A stretch of 64,000 bases of DNA from Limnobaculum xujianqingii (GTDB lineage Bacteria; Pseudomonadota; Gammaproteobacteria; Enterobacterales; Enterobacteriaceae), in assembly GCF_013394855.1 (NCBI RefSeq), contig NZ_JABMLK010000002.1:868001-932000 (forward strand), read 5' to 3'. The notes beneath the pieces are model-generated. The model had not been told where the DNA came from. It saw nothing but the letters and a program-made list of their open reading frames with translations, and ran no database searches. Shown one piece after another: positions 27,096 through 35,531 of this stretch. Made by a program: the position numbers and the translations under genes. Every line of letters begins with the position of its first letter. Position 1 is the first letter of the stretch.

Positions 27096-27146
27096 TTATA
27101 TAACATCAAGGCCCCGGCATTATACTGGGGCCTTGATGTTATATAA
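27096..27146. terminator. Perfect 20-bp stem-loop after the DUF903 lipoprotein gene
   Basis: The 20 bases at 27096-27115 (starting TTATATAACATC, ending GGCCCC) are exactly complementary to 27127-27146, with an 11-base loop. It lies 24 bases after the lipoprotein stop. There is no pure U-tract; the AT-rich base of the stem may serve instead. Confidence 0.75.
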
Positions 27147-27257
27147 GTAAATAATCACCAGCAGTAATTGATTGTGTGATTTATAGTTATTAATGTCCTG
27201 TCAGGTTGAGTTGGTGATTTACCGGCTTGAGAGATATCAGTGAATAGGGGTCTATTG

Positions 27258-27518
27258 ATGAGAAAAATGATAAAGGTAGCGTGTATTACATCAGGGCTAT
27301 TTGTCGCTGCACTGATTCAAGGGTGTTCTACTGGCTCAAAAACACAGGATGTTTCTGCCATTGGTGGGCAAGGAAATCCCGCTGATACATATTGCACCAG
27401 TGTTGGTGGCAAAGTTCAGCCAAGGCAAAATGCCAAAGGCAGCTATTCAGTTTGTTCTTTTAAAGACGGTTTACAGCTTGATACATGGGAACTCTATCGT
27501 GCCAATCATAAGAGTTAA
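27258..27518 (+). CDS. DUF333 lipoprotein
   Basis: This 86-residue protein has a lipoprotein signal (MRKMIKVACITSGLFVAALIQGC shape, lipobox IQGC) and one DUF333 domain: NPADTYCTSVGGK, then YSVCSFKDG and DTWELYR, with the two conserved cysteines of that domain. The start at 27258 has AGGGG eight bases upstream. DUF333 domains occur in small enterobacterial envelope proteins such as HslJ neighbours; their role is not known. Confidence 0.87.
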   Translation: MRKMIKVACITSGLFVAALIQGCSTGSKTQDVSAIGGQGNPADTYCTSVGGKVQPRQNAKGSYSVCSFKDGLQLDTWELYRANHKS

Positions 27519-27919
27519 TGCTGACTTTCCACATGGATATAAGGATCAATTCGGCTGTCGTCAGGGTTATACCTCAAATTTGTTATTGACTTAATATATC
27601 GTTGTATATTAATTTATATAGCGATTGAGCACATCCTCACCGAATGGCTTGATTAGATGTACTGTTAAATTGCTCGCTTCGCCCTGATCGCCATCAGGGC
27701 TTTTTCTTTTCTGAGTTCAGCTAAAGCTATTTCCTTTGTTATTTGAGTTCTGGATAGCGCGTTCTTGCTAAAAATTCATATCAAAAAATTAATCTCAGCA
27801 ATGTGTCCTGGAAATTTCGCTGTAACGGAATTCTTGCCGAAGATATCTGGTAAATATTTTTTTCAACATGCTAAAGTTAAAGCGTTTGAACAGGAATAAT
27901 TGTTAACAAGGGATATTTT
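27519..27919. other. Intergenic region with a terminator
   Basis: These 400 bases hold the intrinsic terminator at 27681-27705 and, to its right, the promoter side of the next gene. I see no further gene; the DUF333 gene's 3' flank is AT-rich and featureless. Confidence 0.5.
27681..27705 (+). terminator. Intrinsic terminator
   Basis: GCCCTGAT (27681-27688) pairs perfectly with ATCAGGGC (27693-27700) around CGCC and is followed by TTTTT. It is 160 bases past the DUF333 gene, so a small RNA or long 3' end may precede it. Confidence 0.88.
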
Positions 27920-28456
27920 ATGAAAAAAGCCGTATTTGCATTAGCTATGTTTATGAGTTTGCCTGCACTGGCTGAAGACAGCTCTGTGGTGAAAGACAGT
28001 ATTAAGAGTACTGTTTCCGGAGTGATTGCTGCGGGTAAAGATGCGCTTAGTGGTGTGAAAGATGGTGTCGACGATGGTCGTCAGTCAGGTAGCAGCATTG
28101 ACGGTGCTGTTATTGTGACAGATAAAGAGAATCTGACTAAATATGTTACTGTCTCTGTTTTGTCAGCGGAAAAAGTAGCAGACCAAGAGTATAAATTGAC
28201 GCTGGCTTTACGTAATAACACCGATAAAATTGTTCGGCTGTCGAATCTTAATGAAAGTAAATCACTCATTCTTATCGATAAGGACGGGTTCATTTCCTCT
28301 TTAAAAACGCCCCTAACACCAGGTGAATTTGATATCACGATTCCGGAAAATGCTGGTGTTAAGCAACGCTATGTTTTTGGTGGTGTTGAAGATGTTCCGG
28401 CAACACTGCGTCTTTATGGTATGGATATCGCAGTACCAGCCCCCGCTGCTAAGTAA
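27920..28456 (+). CDS. Periplasmic protein of unknown function, 178 residues
   Basis: A signal peptide (MKKAVFALAMFMSLPALA, cut before EDSS) leads into an Ala/Gly/Asp-rich segment (residues ~20-60) and then a beta-strand-rich domain with LTLALRNNTDKIVRLSNL, resembling an immunoglobulin-like fold. AAGGGATATTTT precedes the ATG. I do not recognise a family. A hairpin follows at 28505-28530, so it is its own transcription unit. Confidence 0.75.
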   Translation: MKKAVFALAMFMSLPALAEDSSVVKDSIKSTVSGVIAAGKDALSGVKDGVDDGRQSGSSIDGAVIVTDKENLTKYVTVSVLSAEKVADQEYKLTLALRNNTDKIVRLSNLNESKSLILIDKDGFISSLKTPLTPGEFDITIPENAGVKQRYVFGGVEDVPATLRLYGMDIAVPAPAAK

Positions 28457-28504
28457 ACTTTTCTAATTAGTATTTTCTGTTTTACTATTCAGTACATCAT
28501 GTTT

Positions 28505-28530
28505 CCGACGATATTATAAAATATCGTCGG
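28505..28530 (+). terminator. Stem-loop before alkB
   Basis: CCGACGATATT (28505-28515) pairs perfectly with AATATCGTCGG (28520-28530) around ATAA and is followed by AGTCTTTC. It ends the unit of the preceding periplasmic gene. Confidence 0.75.
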
Positions 28531-28558
28531 AGTCTTTCTGTTTTGAGTAATCATAGCG

Positions 28559-29212
28559 ATGACATTTGATCTGTTTGAACATCTTGAACCACCAGATGTA
28601 GTCCGGGAAGAATTGGCACCTGGTGCTGTGATTTTACGTCATTTTGTTCTTCCACAGGCGAAAGTGATACTTGCTCAGGTAGCGACAGTTGTTGGATGTT
28701 CACCATTTCGCCATATGACTACGCCAGGTGGCTATGGTATGTCAGTCGCAATGACTAATTGTGGCGATTATGGTTGGGTAACCGATCGTCAGGGATATCG
28801 TTACAGCGAAGCAGATCCCCTCACCGGTAAAGCATGGCCACCAATAGCACCATTACTTTATCAACTGGCTGTAGAAGCGGCTGAACAGGGTGGTTTTTCT
28901 GATTTCCAGCCGAATGTTTGCTTAATTAATCGTTATGCTATTGGCGCGAAGATGTCGTTACATCAGGATAAGGATGAAAAGAACTTTAATTATCCTATTG
29001 TTTCAATGTCGTTTGGTTTACCCGCCGTATTTCAATTTGGTGGGCTTTCACGCAGCGATAGCGTACAGAAATGTTCACTTACCCAAGGGGATGTGGTGGT
29101 TTGGGGCGGCGTTTCACGTTTGGCCTATCATGGGATTTTACCGGTAAAATCCGGTCATCATCCTGATACGGGCGATTGCCGCATTAACCTTACTTTCCGC
29201 CAGATAGACTGA
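28559..29212 (+). CDS. alkB: AlkB, alkylated-DNA repair dioxygenase
   Basis: This is a 217-residue Fe(II)/2-oxoglutarate dioxygenase, one residue longer than E. coli AlkB. It removes 1-methyladenine and 3-methylcytosine lesions by oxidative demethylation. The iron triad is visible as HQD and the later His in LAYHGI; the 2-oxoglutarate arginines are in CRINLTFR; substrate recognition uses the TTPGGYGMSVAMTNCGD region. Unlike E. coli, no ada gene precedes it. The ribosome-binding site is weak. Confidence 0.95.
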   Translation: MTFDLFEHLEPPDVVREELAPGAVILRHFVLPQAKVILAQVATVVGCSPFRHMTTPGGYGMSVAMTNCGDYGWVTDRQGYRYSEADPLTGKAWPPIAPLLYQLAVEAAEQGGFSDFQPNVCLINRYAIGAKMSLHQDKDEKNFNYPIVSMSFGLPAVFQFGGLSRSDSVQKCSLTQGDVVVWGGVSRLAYHGILPVKSGHHPDTGDCRINLTFRQID

Positions 29213-29388
29213 GGTGGCTTTTCTGCTGGTTGAGTGAGTAATGCACTTTACTTGAATAAGCCTTTTTTAGGTCAATAGTGAATACAATTTATGAAATGGC
29301 AATATTTATTTCTTGTAAACCTGACGTATATTAATTAGTCAGTTACGAAAGTATGAAGAATAGCGCTAATTAACTCAAGGGTGATAAC

Positions 29389-29763
29389 GTGTCAGATGTA
29401 TTCAATGCCTGGTTAAATGGGTACCGACAGATTTTTGACTATAAGGGTAGAGCGAGACGACGAGATTTTGCCTGGTTTCTGCTATTACAGTTAGTCGCCT
29501 TTTTTGCTGTTGCCAGCGTAACCAGTATCCTGTTTGGTAATAGTGGAATGATAACGGAAACTGTTGCCAGCGCGCTAATGATGGTAACAATCTTGACTAC
29601 CTTGTCGTATAACGTACGTCGTTTACATGACTGCGATCAGAGCGGGTGGTGGTGTTTTGGCTATTTGATTCTTGCCGGAGTCTTCATTGTTGCCTCGCTA
29701 ATGCTCAGGCCAACGGACGGAAGTAATCAATATGGTCCGGATCCCAGAGCTACAACTCGTTAA
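29389..29763 (+). CDS. DUF805 membrane protein
   Basis: This is a 124-residue inner-membrane protein of the YhaH/YhaI (DUF805) family: N-terminal FDYKGRARRRDFAWF, a long hydrophobic pair of helices, then VRRLHDCDQSGWWCF, a further helix and the C-terminal GSNQYGPDP. The function of the family is unknown. The start is GTG with AAGGGTG upstream; a terminator follows directly. Confidence 0.9.
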   Translation: MSDVFNAWLNGYRQIFDYKGRARRRDFAWFLLLQLVAFFAVASVTSILFGNSGMITETVASALMMVTILTTLSYNVRRLHDCDQSGWWCFGYLILAGVFIVASLMLRPTDGSNQYGPDPRATTR

Positions 29764-29774
29764 TTTTACACTAT

Positions 29775-29807
29775 AATAAAAGAGTAGCTTAAAGTTGCTC
29801 TTTTATT
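29775..29807 (+). terminator. Terminator of the DUF805 gene
   Basis: AATAAAAGAG (29775-29784) pairs with CTCTTTTATT (29798-29807), the T-rich right arm acting as the U-tract. It also lies only 14 bases before the next small gene. Confidence 0.75.
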
Positions 29808-29820
29808 ACAGGTGTTTCAG

Positions 29821-30009
29821 ATGGCCGGTTTACCGCTATTAATTTTTATTATTTTTCCTGCCGGGTTGGCGTTGTTGATACGTTTTTTTTCCCGGTTAGC
29901 CGGGAAAAATGTGCGATTTTTTCCGATTTTTTTATTACTGGTAATTATCAGTTTTTCCCTGTCGGTGGCTTATATGGTTTATCACTATGGCTTCCACAAA
30001 CTCAACTGA
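29821..30009 (+). CDS. Small two-span membrane protein, 62 residues
   Basis: The peptide starts MAGLPLLIFIIFPAGLALLI, has a short basic loop (RFFSRLAGKNVRFF) and a second helix (FLLLVIISFSLSVAYMVY), ending HYGFHKLN. I chose the ATG at 29821, which has AGGTG nine bases upstream, over a GTG three codons earlier. No family is recognised. It could be an accessory membrane protein of the DUF805 locus. Confidence 0.55.
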   Translation: MAGLPLLIFIIFPAGLALLIRFFSRLAGKNVRFFPIFLLLVIISFSLSVAYMVYHYGFHKLN

Positions 30010-30092
30010 TATTGATAGACAATCACCATCAATTTCTATTTTTATATAGAAATGCGTAGCAATACCTTAGTGAAATTTGAATGTATAAAGTT

Positions 30093-30974
30093 TCAGGTGG
30101 GGGAAAGGGTAGCAAACAGACTAACTAATGAGAGTACAAGAATGCCTAACAGGATCTCCAGTACGGTAAATAACACGAAATATCGCATCGCATTACTGCC
30201 TTGCTGATTCATTTCTGGCACTAGTCTATAGCGGTTATACAGGGCAATCATAACCATCATCATTACCAGAAAAACTTTAATGCCGAGTAGTTGCAGATAA
30301 GCCGATGACCAGTTAACTGGCCAACGTTGCAGAATCAGGACGCTATTGATGATGCCGGTGAATATCACCAGTATGACGGCCAGATGACCTACCTGAGAAA
30401 ATCGAATTAATGTGCTAATAGCATCAGAACGATAGTGTTCAACGGACAAATAGCGCAGGCAAACTAATAAAGGAATCAGCGCACCTAACCAGTATCCAGC
30501 GGATATTAAATGCAGAGCATGATTTGCCCGATGTAACCAGCCAATAGCACCGCTATGTAGAGTGGTATGACCTACAAATCCCAGTGAGATTAATAATAAA
30601 AAGGCCAATAGGGTAATCAGGCTAAAACGCCAGTAGATGGGAAGAAGCAGGCAAATAGTCGCAGTGAATGTAAATATGATTTGCCAACGCCAGGCCATAC
30701 CAAATGAGGTTGAGAGCACATCAGTGATAATGCTTCCTTTAATGGTATCTGGCCAACCATCGCCCATTAAGCCACTCTGTATAGCGATTATCCCGACTGA
30801 GGTTAACAGTGCTATTAACAAGCTATAAGTCAATAACCTGCGGAGATCGTACTGAAGTGATAGTCGAAACTTTCCATGGCTCAGACAACTGACGAACAGG
30901 GTGATACCAAACAGCAATGTCACCGCAGAAAAATGCAATAATCTGAAAAATATATGAAAAGCGTCCAGGCTCAT
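30093..30974 (-). CDS. yebZ: CopD/YebZ-family copper-resistance membrane protein
   Basis: This 293-residue inner-membrane protein has about eight hydrophobic helices and CopD-family features: a His-containing FRLLHFSAVTLLFG start, HTTLHSGAIGWLHRANHALHLISAGYWLG in the middle and LQLLGIKVFLVMMM. CopD proteins are thought to take copper across the inner membrane with periplasmic CopC. It shares one base with the copC-type gene (ATG directly overlapping its stop), so the pair is coupled, as yobA-yebZ in E. coli; the third gene yebY is absent here. Confidence 0.88.
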   Translation of the reverse strand: MSLDAFHIFFRLLHFSAVTLLFGITLFVSCLSHGKFRLSLQYDLRRLLTYSLLIALLTSVGIIAIQSGLMGDGWPDTIKGSIITDVLSTSFGMAWRWQIIFTFTATICLLLPIYWRFSLITLLAFLLLISLGFVGHTTLHSGAIGWLHRANHALHLISAGYWLGALIPLLVCLRYLSVEHYRSDAISTLIRFSQVGHLAVILVIFTGIINSVLILQRWPVNWSSAYLQLLGIKVFLVMMMVMIALYNRYRLVPEMNQQGSNAMRYFVLFTVLEILLGILVLSLVSLFATLSPT

Positions 30975-31354
30975 TAATCAGGCTTTACTATAAACTGAAA
31001 TTTGCCTTTAGTCTTATGGCCATCAACAGAGACTACGTGCCAGTTGACAGTATATTGCCCAACTGGCAGTGAGGCTTTTAGCGGTGCGACCATACGGGTG
31101 TTATCAGTAGCATCCAAAAACAAGTTATCAGTAGGTATTACTTTGTTATTTGGATCGAGTAACTCAATTTTGCTGAATTTTACTTCGATACCTTCTGAAT
31201 ACTTTAATGATATTTCTTTTGGTGACGTTGTCAGGATACTTTCTGCTGCGGGCATTTGCTGTTTCAGATGGGCATGGGCCAGTACCAATGGTGAGGTTAA
31301 ACTGAATAATATAACTAACAGGGAAGCCAATAAGTGGGGCAAACGAAGATACAT
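30974..31354 (-). CDS. yobA: CopC/YobA-family periplasmic copper-binding protein
   Basis: This is a 126-residue protein with a signal peptide ending VLA before HAHLKQQMPA. The exposed N-terminal His after cleavage, plus the later WHVVSVDGHKTKG, are the Cu(II) ligands of the CopC family. It delivers or buffers copper in the periplasm for its CopD-type partner encoded next. The ATG at 31354 has GAGG six bases upstream; an upstream TTG is less likely. Confidence 0.92.
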   Translation of the reverse strand: MYLRLPHLLASLLVILFSLTSPLVLAHAHLKQQMPAAESILTTSPKEISLKYSEGIEVKFSKIELLDPNNKVIPTDNLFLDATDNTRMVAPLKASLPVGQYTVNWHVVSVDGHKTKGKFQFIVKPD

Positions 31355-31762
31355 AACTAACCTCAAAGGCAAGAAACCAAATAATGGATCAAAATGTTAA
31401 CATTGTTCATTTTGTCTGTATAGAATTGATAACAATTCTCATTGATTGTAAACCAAAGAGTTCATAAAACTTTCCATAACTATCCAATAAATCATTATTT
31501 ATTTTTTAGAATGAGCAATTCTTCTTTTTTATCTGAAATTAAATTTAAATTGGATTTTTATTCTGTATTTTAAGTTTAATTTATATCTTAATTGCTGGTT
31601 TTTTATTTAATTTATGGTTTTAAATTCTTTTTATAGAATTTGATTTTAGTTTATTTGTCTGTATATTTCTAATTCAAGGCATTCTGGCTGTTATTACCTG
31701 GATAGATATGGGGTTGAAGGTTTGTCCGGGCAAGTTTTCTGTTTGGTGGAGCGGATACGAAA
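31355..31762. other. AT-rich divergent promoter region of yobA and leuE
   Basis: The 408 bases between divergent yobA and leuE are very AT-rich and carry no gene. A Fur-like sequence sits at 31428-31446. leuE has GGAG about 11 bases before its ATG at the right end. Confidence 0.45.
31428..31446. promoter_or_regulatory. Possible Fur-like box upstream of yobA
   Basis: GATAACAATTCTCATTGAT matches the 19-base Fur consensus at about 12 positions, the best part being GATAA and TCATT. It lies 74 bases before the yobA ATG. The match is modest and could be chance in AT-rich DNA. Confidence 0.3.
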
Positions 31763-32407
31763 ATGCTTGAAAATTTAGGTGTAATAAACCTCTGGACTTA
31801 TGTTATTGGTGTAATTTTCATTACATTAATACCCGGACCTAATTCTATTTTTGTACTGACCAGTAGCGCTAGACATGGCGTAAAAGAAGGCTATAAAGCT
31901 TCTTTTGGCGTGTTTTTGGGCGATGCTACCTTGATTTTTCTGGCATTTATTGGTGTCGCTTCACTGGTTCGCACATCACCACTATTCTTTAGCATTGTTA
32001 AATATGCCGGAGCGGCCTATTTACTCTATCTGGGTGGACGCATTCTCTATACGACTTTAATCAAAAGAGAAGGGCATACCGTAGCTGAAACGCCAAAAGC
32101 GACCAAAGAGCATACTTTTAGAAAAGCGCTGTTATTAAGTTTAACCAATCCTAAAACGATTATCTTTTATGTTTCCTTCTTTGTTCAGTTTGTTAGTCCT
32201 GACTATCCCAATACGGCAGTTCCTTTCTTTATTTTGGGTAGCATATTAGAAGCATTTAGTATGTTGTATCTTTCTGTCTTGATTTTTGGTGGGGCTACAC
32301 TGGCTTCTATGTTCCGCCAGCGTTATGGACTGGCTAAACTATCCAACGGATGTATCGGTACATTATTTTTGGCATTTGGACTTAAGTTAGCATTAGCAAC
32401 TTCCTGA
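31763..32407 (+). CDS. leuE: LeuE-type amino-acid exporter (LysE/RhtB family)
   Basis: This 214-residue inner-membrane protein has six hydrophobic segments and the LysE/RhtB signature LIPGPNSIFVL near residue 27, GVFLGDATLIFLAFIGVA, and SLTNPKTIIFYVSFFVQF, very close to E. coli LeuE (YeaS), an exporter of leucine and related amino acids. It ends with a good terminator. Substrate assignment by resemblance only. Confidence 0.85.
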   Translation: MLENLGVINLWTYVIGVIFITLIPGPNSIFVLTSSARHGVKEGYKASFGVFLGDATLIFLAFIGVASLVRTSPLFFSIVKYAGAAYLLYLGGRILYTTLIKREGHTVAETPKATKEHTFRKALLLSLTNPKTIIFYVSFFVQFVSPDYPNTAVPFFILGSILEAFSMLYLSVLIFGGATLASMFRQRYGLAKLSNGCIGTLFLAFGLKLALATS

Positions 32408-32430
32408 TTCTAAAGGGCATATCAGCACTT

Positions 32431-32471
32431 AATGTCAGTTCTCATTTAACCATGAGAATTGACATTTTTTT
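32431..32471 (+). terminator. Terminator of leuE
   Basis: AATGTCAGTTCTCAT (32431-32445) pairs with ATGAGAATTGACATT (32452-32466), with one G-U pair, and runs into seven T residues. Confidence 0.88.
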
Positions 32472-32608
32472 GTTAATAAATTGAAAGTCTGCTTGAGATA
32501 AGGGAGATTAGCTGATATCAAAGATTAATGTGTTGGATAACGGGAAGTTATCTAAAATATGATCGGTTTTGATAACAGATAATCAGTAAGCGAAAGGGAA
32601 TCATTAAA

Positions 32609-32989
32609 ATGAAATATAATTTGCAGACATTGCTAGCCATTACTGCTGTGGCAGTAATCTTTAATTTGCCAATGGCTCAGGCCGAAAGCTATCAGGTTTG
32701 TGTTGATAAATATACTGATGCTTCAGGTAATAGAACTGCATCCCTCAGTGATTGTCATGGGAATGACTATGTTATTCGTCCTCAGTCGATGAGGCCTAAC
32801 TCGGTTGTTTCCGGTTCCGATCGCCGTATGTATTCTTCAGGCAGAGAACGTTCATCTGGTCGTTATCAGGTTGATGAGTCTACTTATGCCAGCGATCGTT
32901 GGTGTGATGATAGTGGGTGTTACCGTATCCAAAATAAGCGTAATCTTTGTGTGCTGGAAGTCACGGGTGAATTGGTCGACTGCAATTAA
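32609..32989 (+). CDS. Secreted Cys-containing protein, 126 residues
   Basis: A signal peptide (MKYNLQTLLAITAVAVIFN, cleaved near AQA-E) leads to a short hydrophilic protein with six cysteines after cleavage (VCVDKY, SDCHG, WCDDSGCYR, LCVLEV, VDCN), so it is probably disulfide-stabilised in the periplasm. AAAGGGAATC precedes the ATG. I do not recognise a family. A YceK-like lipoprotein gene follows on the same strand after 58 bases and may be co-transcribed. Confidence 0.75.
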   Translation: MKYNLQTLLAITAVAVIFNLPMAQAESYQVCVDKYTDASGNRTASLSDCHGNDYVIRPQSMRPNSVVSGSDRRMYSSGRERSSGRYQVDESTYASDRWCDDSGCYRIQNKRNLCVLEVTGELVDCN

Positions 32990-33047
32990 TTTATCTGTAT
33001 TGATAAGCTGCAATTGCGGTGGCCTGGTTAATAAGGAAGAGGGCAAA

Positions 33048-33281
33048 ATGGTTAAGAAGATTATGGTATTGGTTATGCTCTCTTCATTTCTCTGTGGTTG
33101 TGGTAGCTTTGCCAGTCGCTTTGAGGGCGGATACCATGATGAATATTATTCAGGCGTGAAATATTCAGTACATCAGGCTGACAGAGGTTATGGGTTTTAC
33201 TATCTTGACGTTCCCTTTTCTTTTATCTTTGATACTGTGATGTTACCAGCAGATATTATTCGGATAGAATCAACTCATTAA
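33048..33281 (+). CDS. YceK/YidQ-family lipoprotein (DUF1375)
   Basis: This is a 77-residue lipoprotein: signal MVKKIMVLVMLSSFLCGC, lipobox LCGC, then GSFASRF, YYSGVKYSV and the family's closing DVPFSFIFDTVMLPADI. The same pattern (GxxxSR, YxGV, LDLPFSLxxDTLLLPxD) defines E. coli YceK and YidQ, of unknown function. The ATG at 33048 is chosen for GGAAGAGGG just upstream; the longer open frame to the left overlaps the previous gene. Confidence 0.87.
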   Translation: MVKKIMVLVMLSSFLCGCGSFASRFEGGYHDEYYSGVKYSVHQADRGYGFYYLDVPFSFIFDTVMLPADIIRIESTH

Positions 33282-33547
33282 CTGTTTGTAAAATGATCAA
33301 TTCATTAAGTGCTCCTGATGCAAAAAAATTATTTTTAGCACACTTTCATTTTTCACAAAAACATTGTTATGAGATTGATAAATAATTTCACTCGAATAGT
33401 AAAATAACACTATGAGTTTTTATATTTCTCTATTTTTAGCGTAAAATAATTAGATAGTTATCTTTTGGCTATATGGAAAAAATGGGTAAGAGACCGGTTG
33501 ATATCGGATTGGTATAACATAATAAAATTAATTGATATCTATTATCA

Positions 33548-33757
33548 TCAAGGTGTTGGAACGCTTGGGATTACTTTTCTTTGTATAATCAGTTGAATAC
33601 GCTTTATCTTATGCTCGGTAATATCATGAATACCTACAGGTTTATAGCATTCAGAACATATTGAGCCATAAATATCATCGAAAGATTCTACCTGTTGGTT
33701 GGAGCGAAATGATGTGTTGCCACACCTTGAACATTGAAATTTAAAGTCAGGACACAT
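33548..33757 (-). CDS. Small zinc-ribbon protein, 69 residues
   Basis: Two CxxC pairs, CSRCGN and CSECYKPV, separated by about 20 residues, form a zinc ribbon; an additional Cys follows the initiator Met. The C-terminal third is basic (HKIKRIQLIIQRK). No signal peptide. The ATG at 33757 has GGGGG five bases upstream. Family and partner unknown; it stands alone in AT-rich DNA. Confidence 0.65.
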   Translation of the reverse strand: MCPDFKFQCSRCGNTSFRSNQQVESFDDIYGSICSECYKPVGIHDITEHKIKRIQLIIQRKVIPSVPTP

Positions 33758-34136
33758 AATCGCCCCCAATAGGTTTAGCTAATAATTTCTTAAATAATTT
33801 ATACCATATTTATTATATTAAAATAGGTGTTCTTTAGTACACTAAATTAAGATAACTGTTTCAGTTTGTGTTTTATCTTATGTTTTAGTTATCTTTATAA
33901 TGTTCATATAATATTTAAAATAAATTTGATTGCGTTTTTATGTTTGTCTAATTAAAAATATATAAAAATAATGTTATAAAAGTTAATTGTTAGTTAATTA
34001 ATGTATTGTAGTGATTAAAATGGTGATGTTTCATCTTCTGTTATTCACTCTTTTTCTGGCATTATTTTTGTTTGTCTCCTTACCGGGTATCCGTTAACCT
34101 GCGGGCCTGATTCAATGACTTCAGATACAGAACAAT
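33758..34136. other. AT-rich promoter region before endA
   Basis: About 380 AT-rich bases carry no recognised gene. Near the right end an 11-codon frame (34115-34150, [11 protein letters not shown]) overlaps the endA start in another frame; the endA ATG itself has a poor ribosome-binding site, so coupling is possible but unproven. Confidence 0.4.
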
Positions 34137-34871
34137 ATGATTGGGTATAAATGGTGGGTTAGTACCCTCAGTCTGCTTTTTTTTCCATTATATGGGTTGG
34201 CAGCAAAACCAGACGCAGTAGAGCCTATTAGCTTTAGTAAGGCAAAGCAGCTGGCAATAGAGATCCACCGGGATGCAAGCCAAAGCTTTTATTGTGGTTG
34301 CTCAATTCAGTGGTTTGGCCGCAAAGGCGTACCCGATCTGGAAGGGTGTGGATATCAAATTAGGAAAAATGTTGAACGGGCGGGTCGTATAGAGTGGGAA
34401 CATGTGGTGCCTGCCTGGCAGTTTGGTCATCAGCGGCAATGCTGGCAAAAAGGCGGTAGAAAAAATTGCACGCAAGATCCGGTATATAACGTAATAGAAA
34501 CCGACCTGCATAATTTACAGCCAGCCATTGGCGAAATTAATTACGATCGTTCTAATTTTCAGTTTGGCCAGTGGAATGGTCCTGCAACTCAGTATGGACA
34601 ATGCCAAATGAAAGTAGATTTTAAGAACAAAACGGTGGAACCACCAGAGAGAGCACGGGGTATGATTGCCCGAACCTATTTTTATATGCGCGATCGCTAT
34701 CATTTCCGTTTGTCAAAGCAACAAACAGAACTGTTCGAAGTTTGGAATATGTTTTATCCCGTGACAGAATGGGAATGCGAACGGAATCAACGCATATTGA
34801 AGGTTCAGGGTAATGACAATCCATATATCTCGACATTATGTGAAAAAAACGAGATAAAATTACTTAAATAG
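34137..34871 (+). CDS. endA: EndA, periplasmic endonuclease I
   Basis: This 244-residue secreted nuclease has a signal peptide ending GLA before AKPDAV, the beta-beta-alpha metal core [12 protein letters not shown], and the [18 protein letters not shown] block of the endonuclease I family; conserved cysteines form disulfides. It cuts DNA in the periplasm and is blocked by tRNA in E. coli. In E. coli endA lies near sprT; here it sits in an accessory stretch, so it may be relocated or an extra copy. Confidence 0.92.
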   Translation: MIGYKWWVSTLSLLFFPLYGLAAKPDAVEPISFSKAKQLAIEIHRDASQSFYCGCSIQWFGRKGVPDLEGCGYQIRKNVERAGRIEWEHVVPAWQFGHQRQCWQKGGRKNCTQDPVYNVIETDLHNLQPAIGEINYDRSNFQFGQWNGPATQYGQCQMKVDFKNKTVEPPERARGMIARTYFYMRDRYHFRLSKQQTELFEVWNMFYPVTEWECERNQRILKVQGNDNPYISTLCEKNEIKLLK

Positions 34872-35098
34872 ATTATCGATAGTGTTTAGTTTTTATATTT
34901 TAAATTTTGGTAAGATTTTGTTTTATTAAGCATATAAAAAATTTAAAAATAAGAAATCAGTGTGTTGCTTTTTATTTTTTATCACGCCGTTAAAAACTAC
35001 TCATAGATATTTTTTGATGATACAATTTAGGCTGAACAATCATGATGTTGTTCCAAGTTGTTGTTATTTTTATAATTAAATTTCAAGGAAATGAATAA

Positions 35099-35413
35099 AT
35101 GAAACCTTCCCGCGTTCTTCTTTCTTCCGTTGTTGCTTTTTCTTTACTGGCTTTAAGTGGTTGTGGTGAAAAAGAGCCTGCTAAGGCTGCGGATAATGGT
35201 TTACCAGCTGAGTGTAATGAGTATGTTAATACCATTACTACTTGTGTAAACAAACTGGGTAAAGACAACAAGGCTATGGCCGATCAGTTTAAAACTCAGA
35301 TGGATGCTGCAACTGAATCCTGGAAACAAATGAGTGACAAAGAAGCTCTGAAAAACAGCTGTAAAGCTGCTATGGATGCATTCAAACCTACTCTGTCTCA
35401 ATTAGGTTGTTAA
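35099..35413 (+). CDS. DUF5339-like small lipoprotein
   Basis: This 104-residue lipoprotein has a signal MKPSRVLLSSVVAFSLLALS with lipobox LSGC, then a helical domain with ECNEYVNTITTCVNKLG, a Gln/Met-rich helix and C-terminal cysteines (NSCKAAMDAF, SQLGC), the pattern of DUF5339 proteins of the enterobacterial envelope. AAGGAAATGAATAA precedes the ATG. A hairpin follows at 35426-35453. Function unknown. Confidence 0.75.
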   Translation: MKPSRVLLSSVVAFSLLALSGCGEKEPAKAADNGLPAECNEYVNTITTCVNKLGKDNKAMADQFKTQMDAATESWKQMSDKEALKNSCKAAMDAFKPTLSQLGC

Positions 35414-35425
35414 TCTAATTAATAT

Positions 35426-35453
35426 CACGCCGTAGTTATATAATTACGGCGTG
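35426..35453 (+). terminator. Stem-loop after the DUF5339-like gene
   Basis: CACGCCGTA (35426-35434) pairs perfectly with TACGGCGTG (35445-35453) around a 10-base AT loop. It lies 13 bases past the stop codon. The downstream sequence is only moderately T-rich. Confidence 0.7.
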
Positions 35454-35531
35454 GTGTTGTAGAAATTAATTTCCTAATAGTTCAATTAATTCCACTTTCT
35501 TCTATTTCAAACTATCAGTTTTTATACCTCA

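Noticed and set aside
32805..33047. Long N-terminal extension of the YceK-like lipoprotein
   Set aside because: It is an out-of-frame reading of the preceding secreted protein; the lipoprotein signal starts at 33048 behind a good ribosome-binding site.
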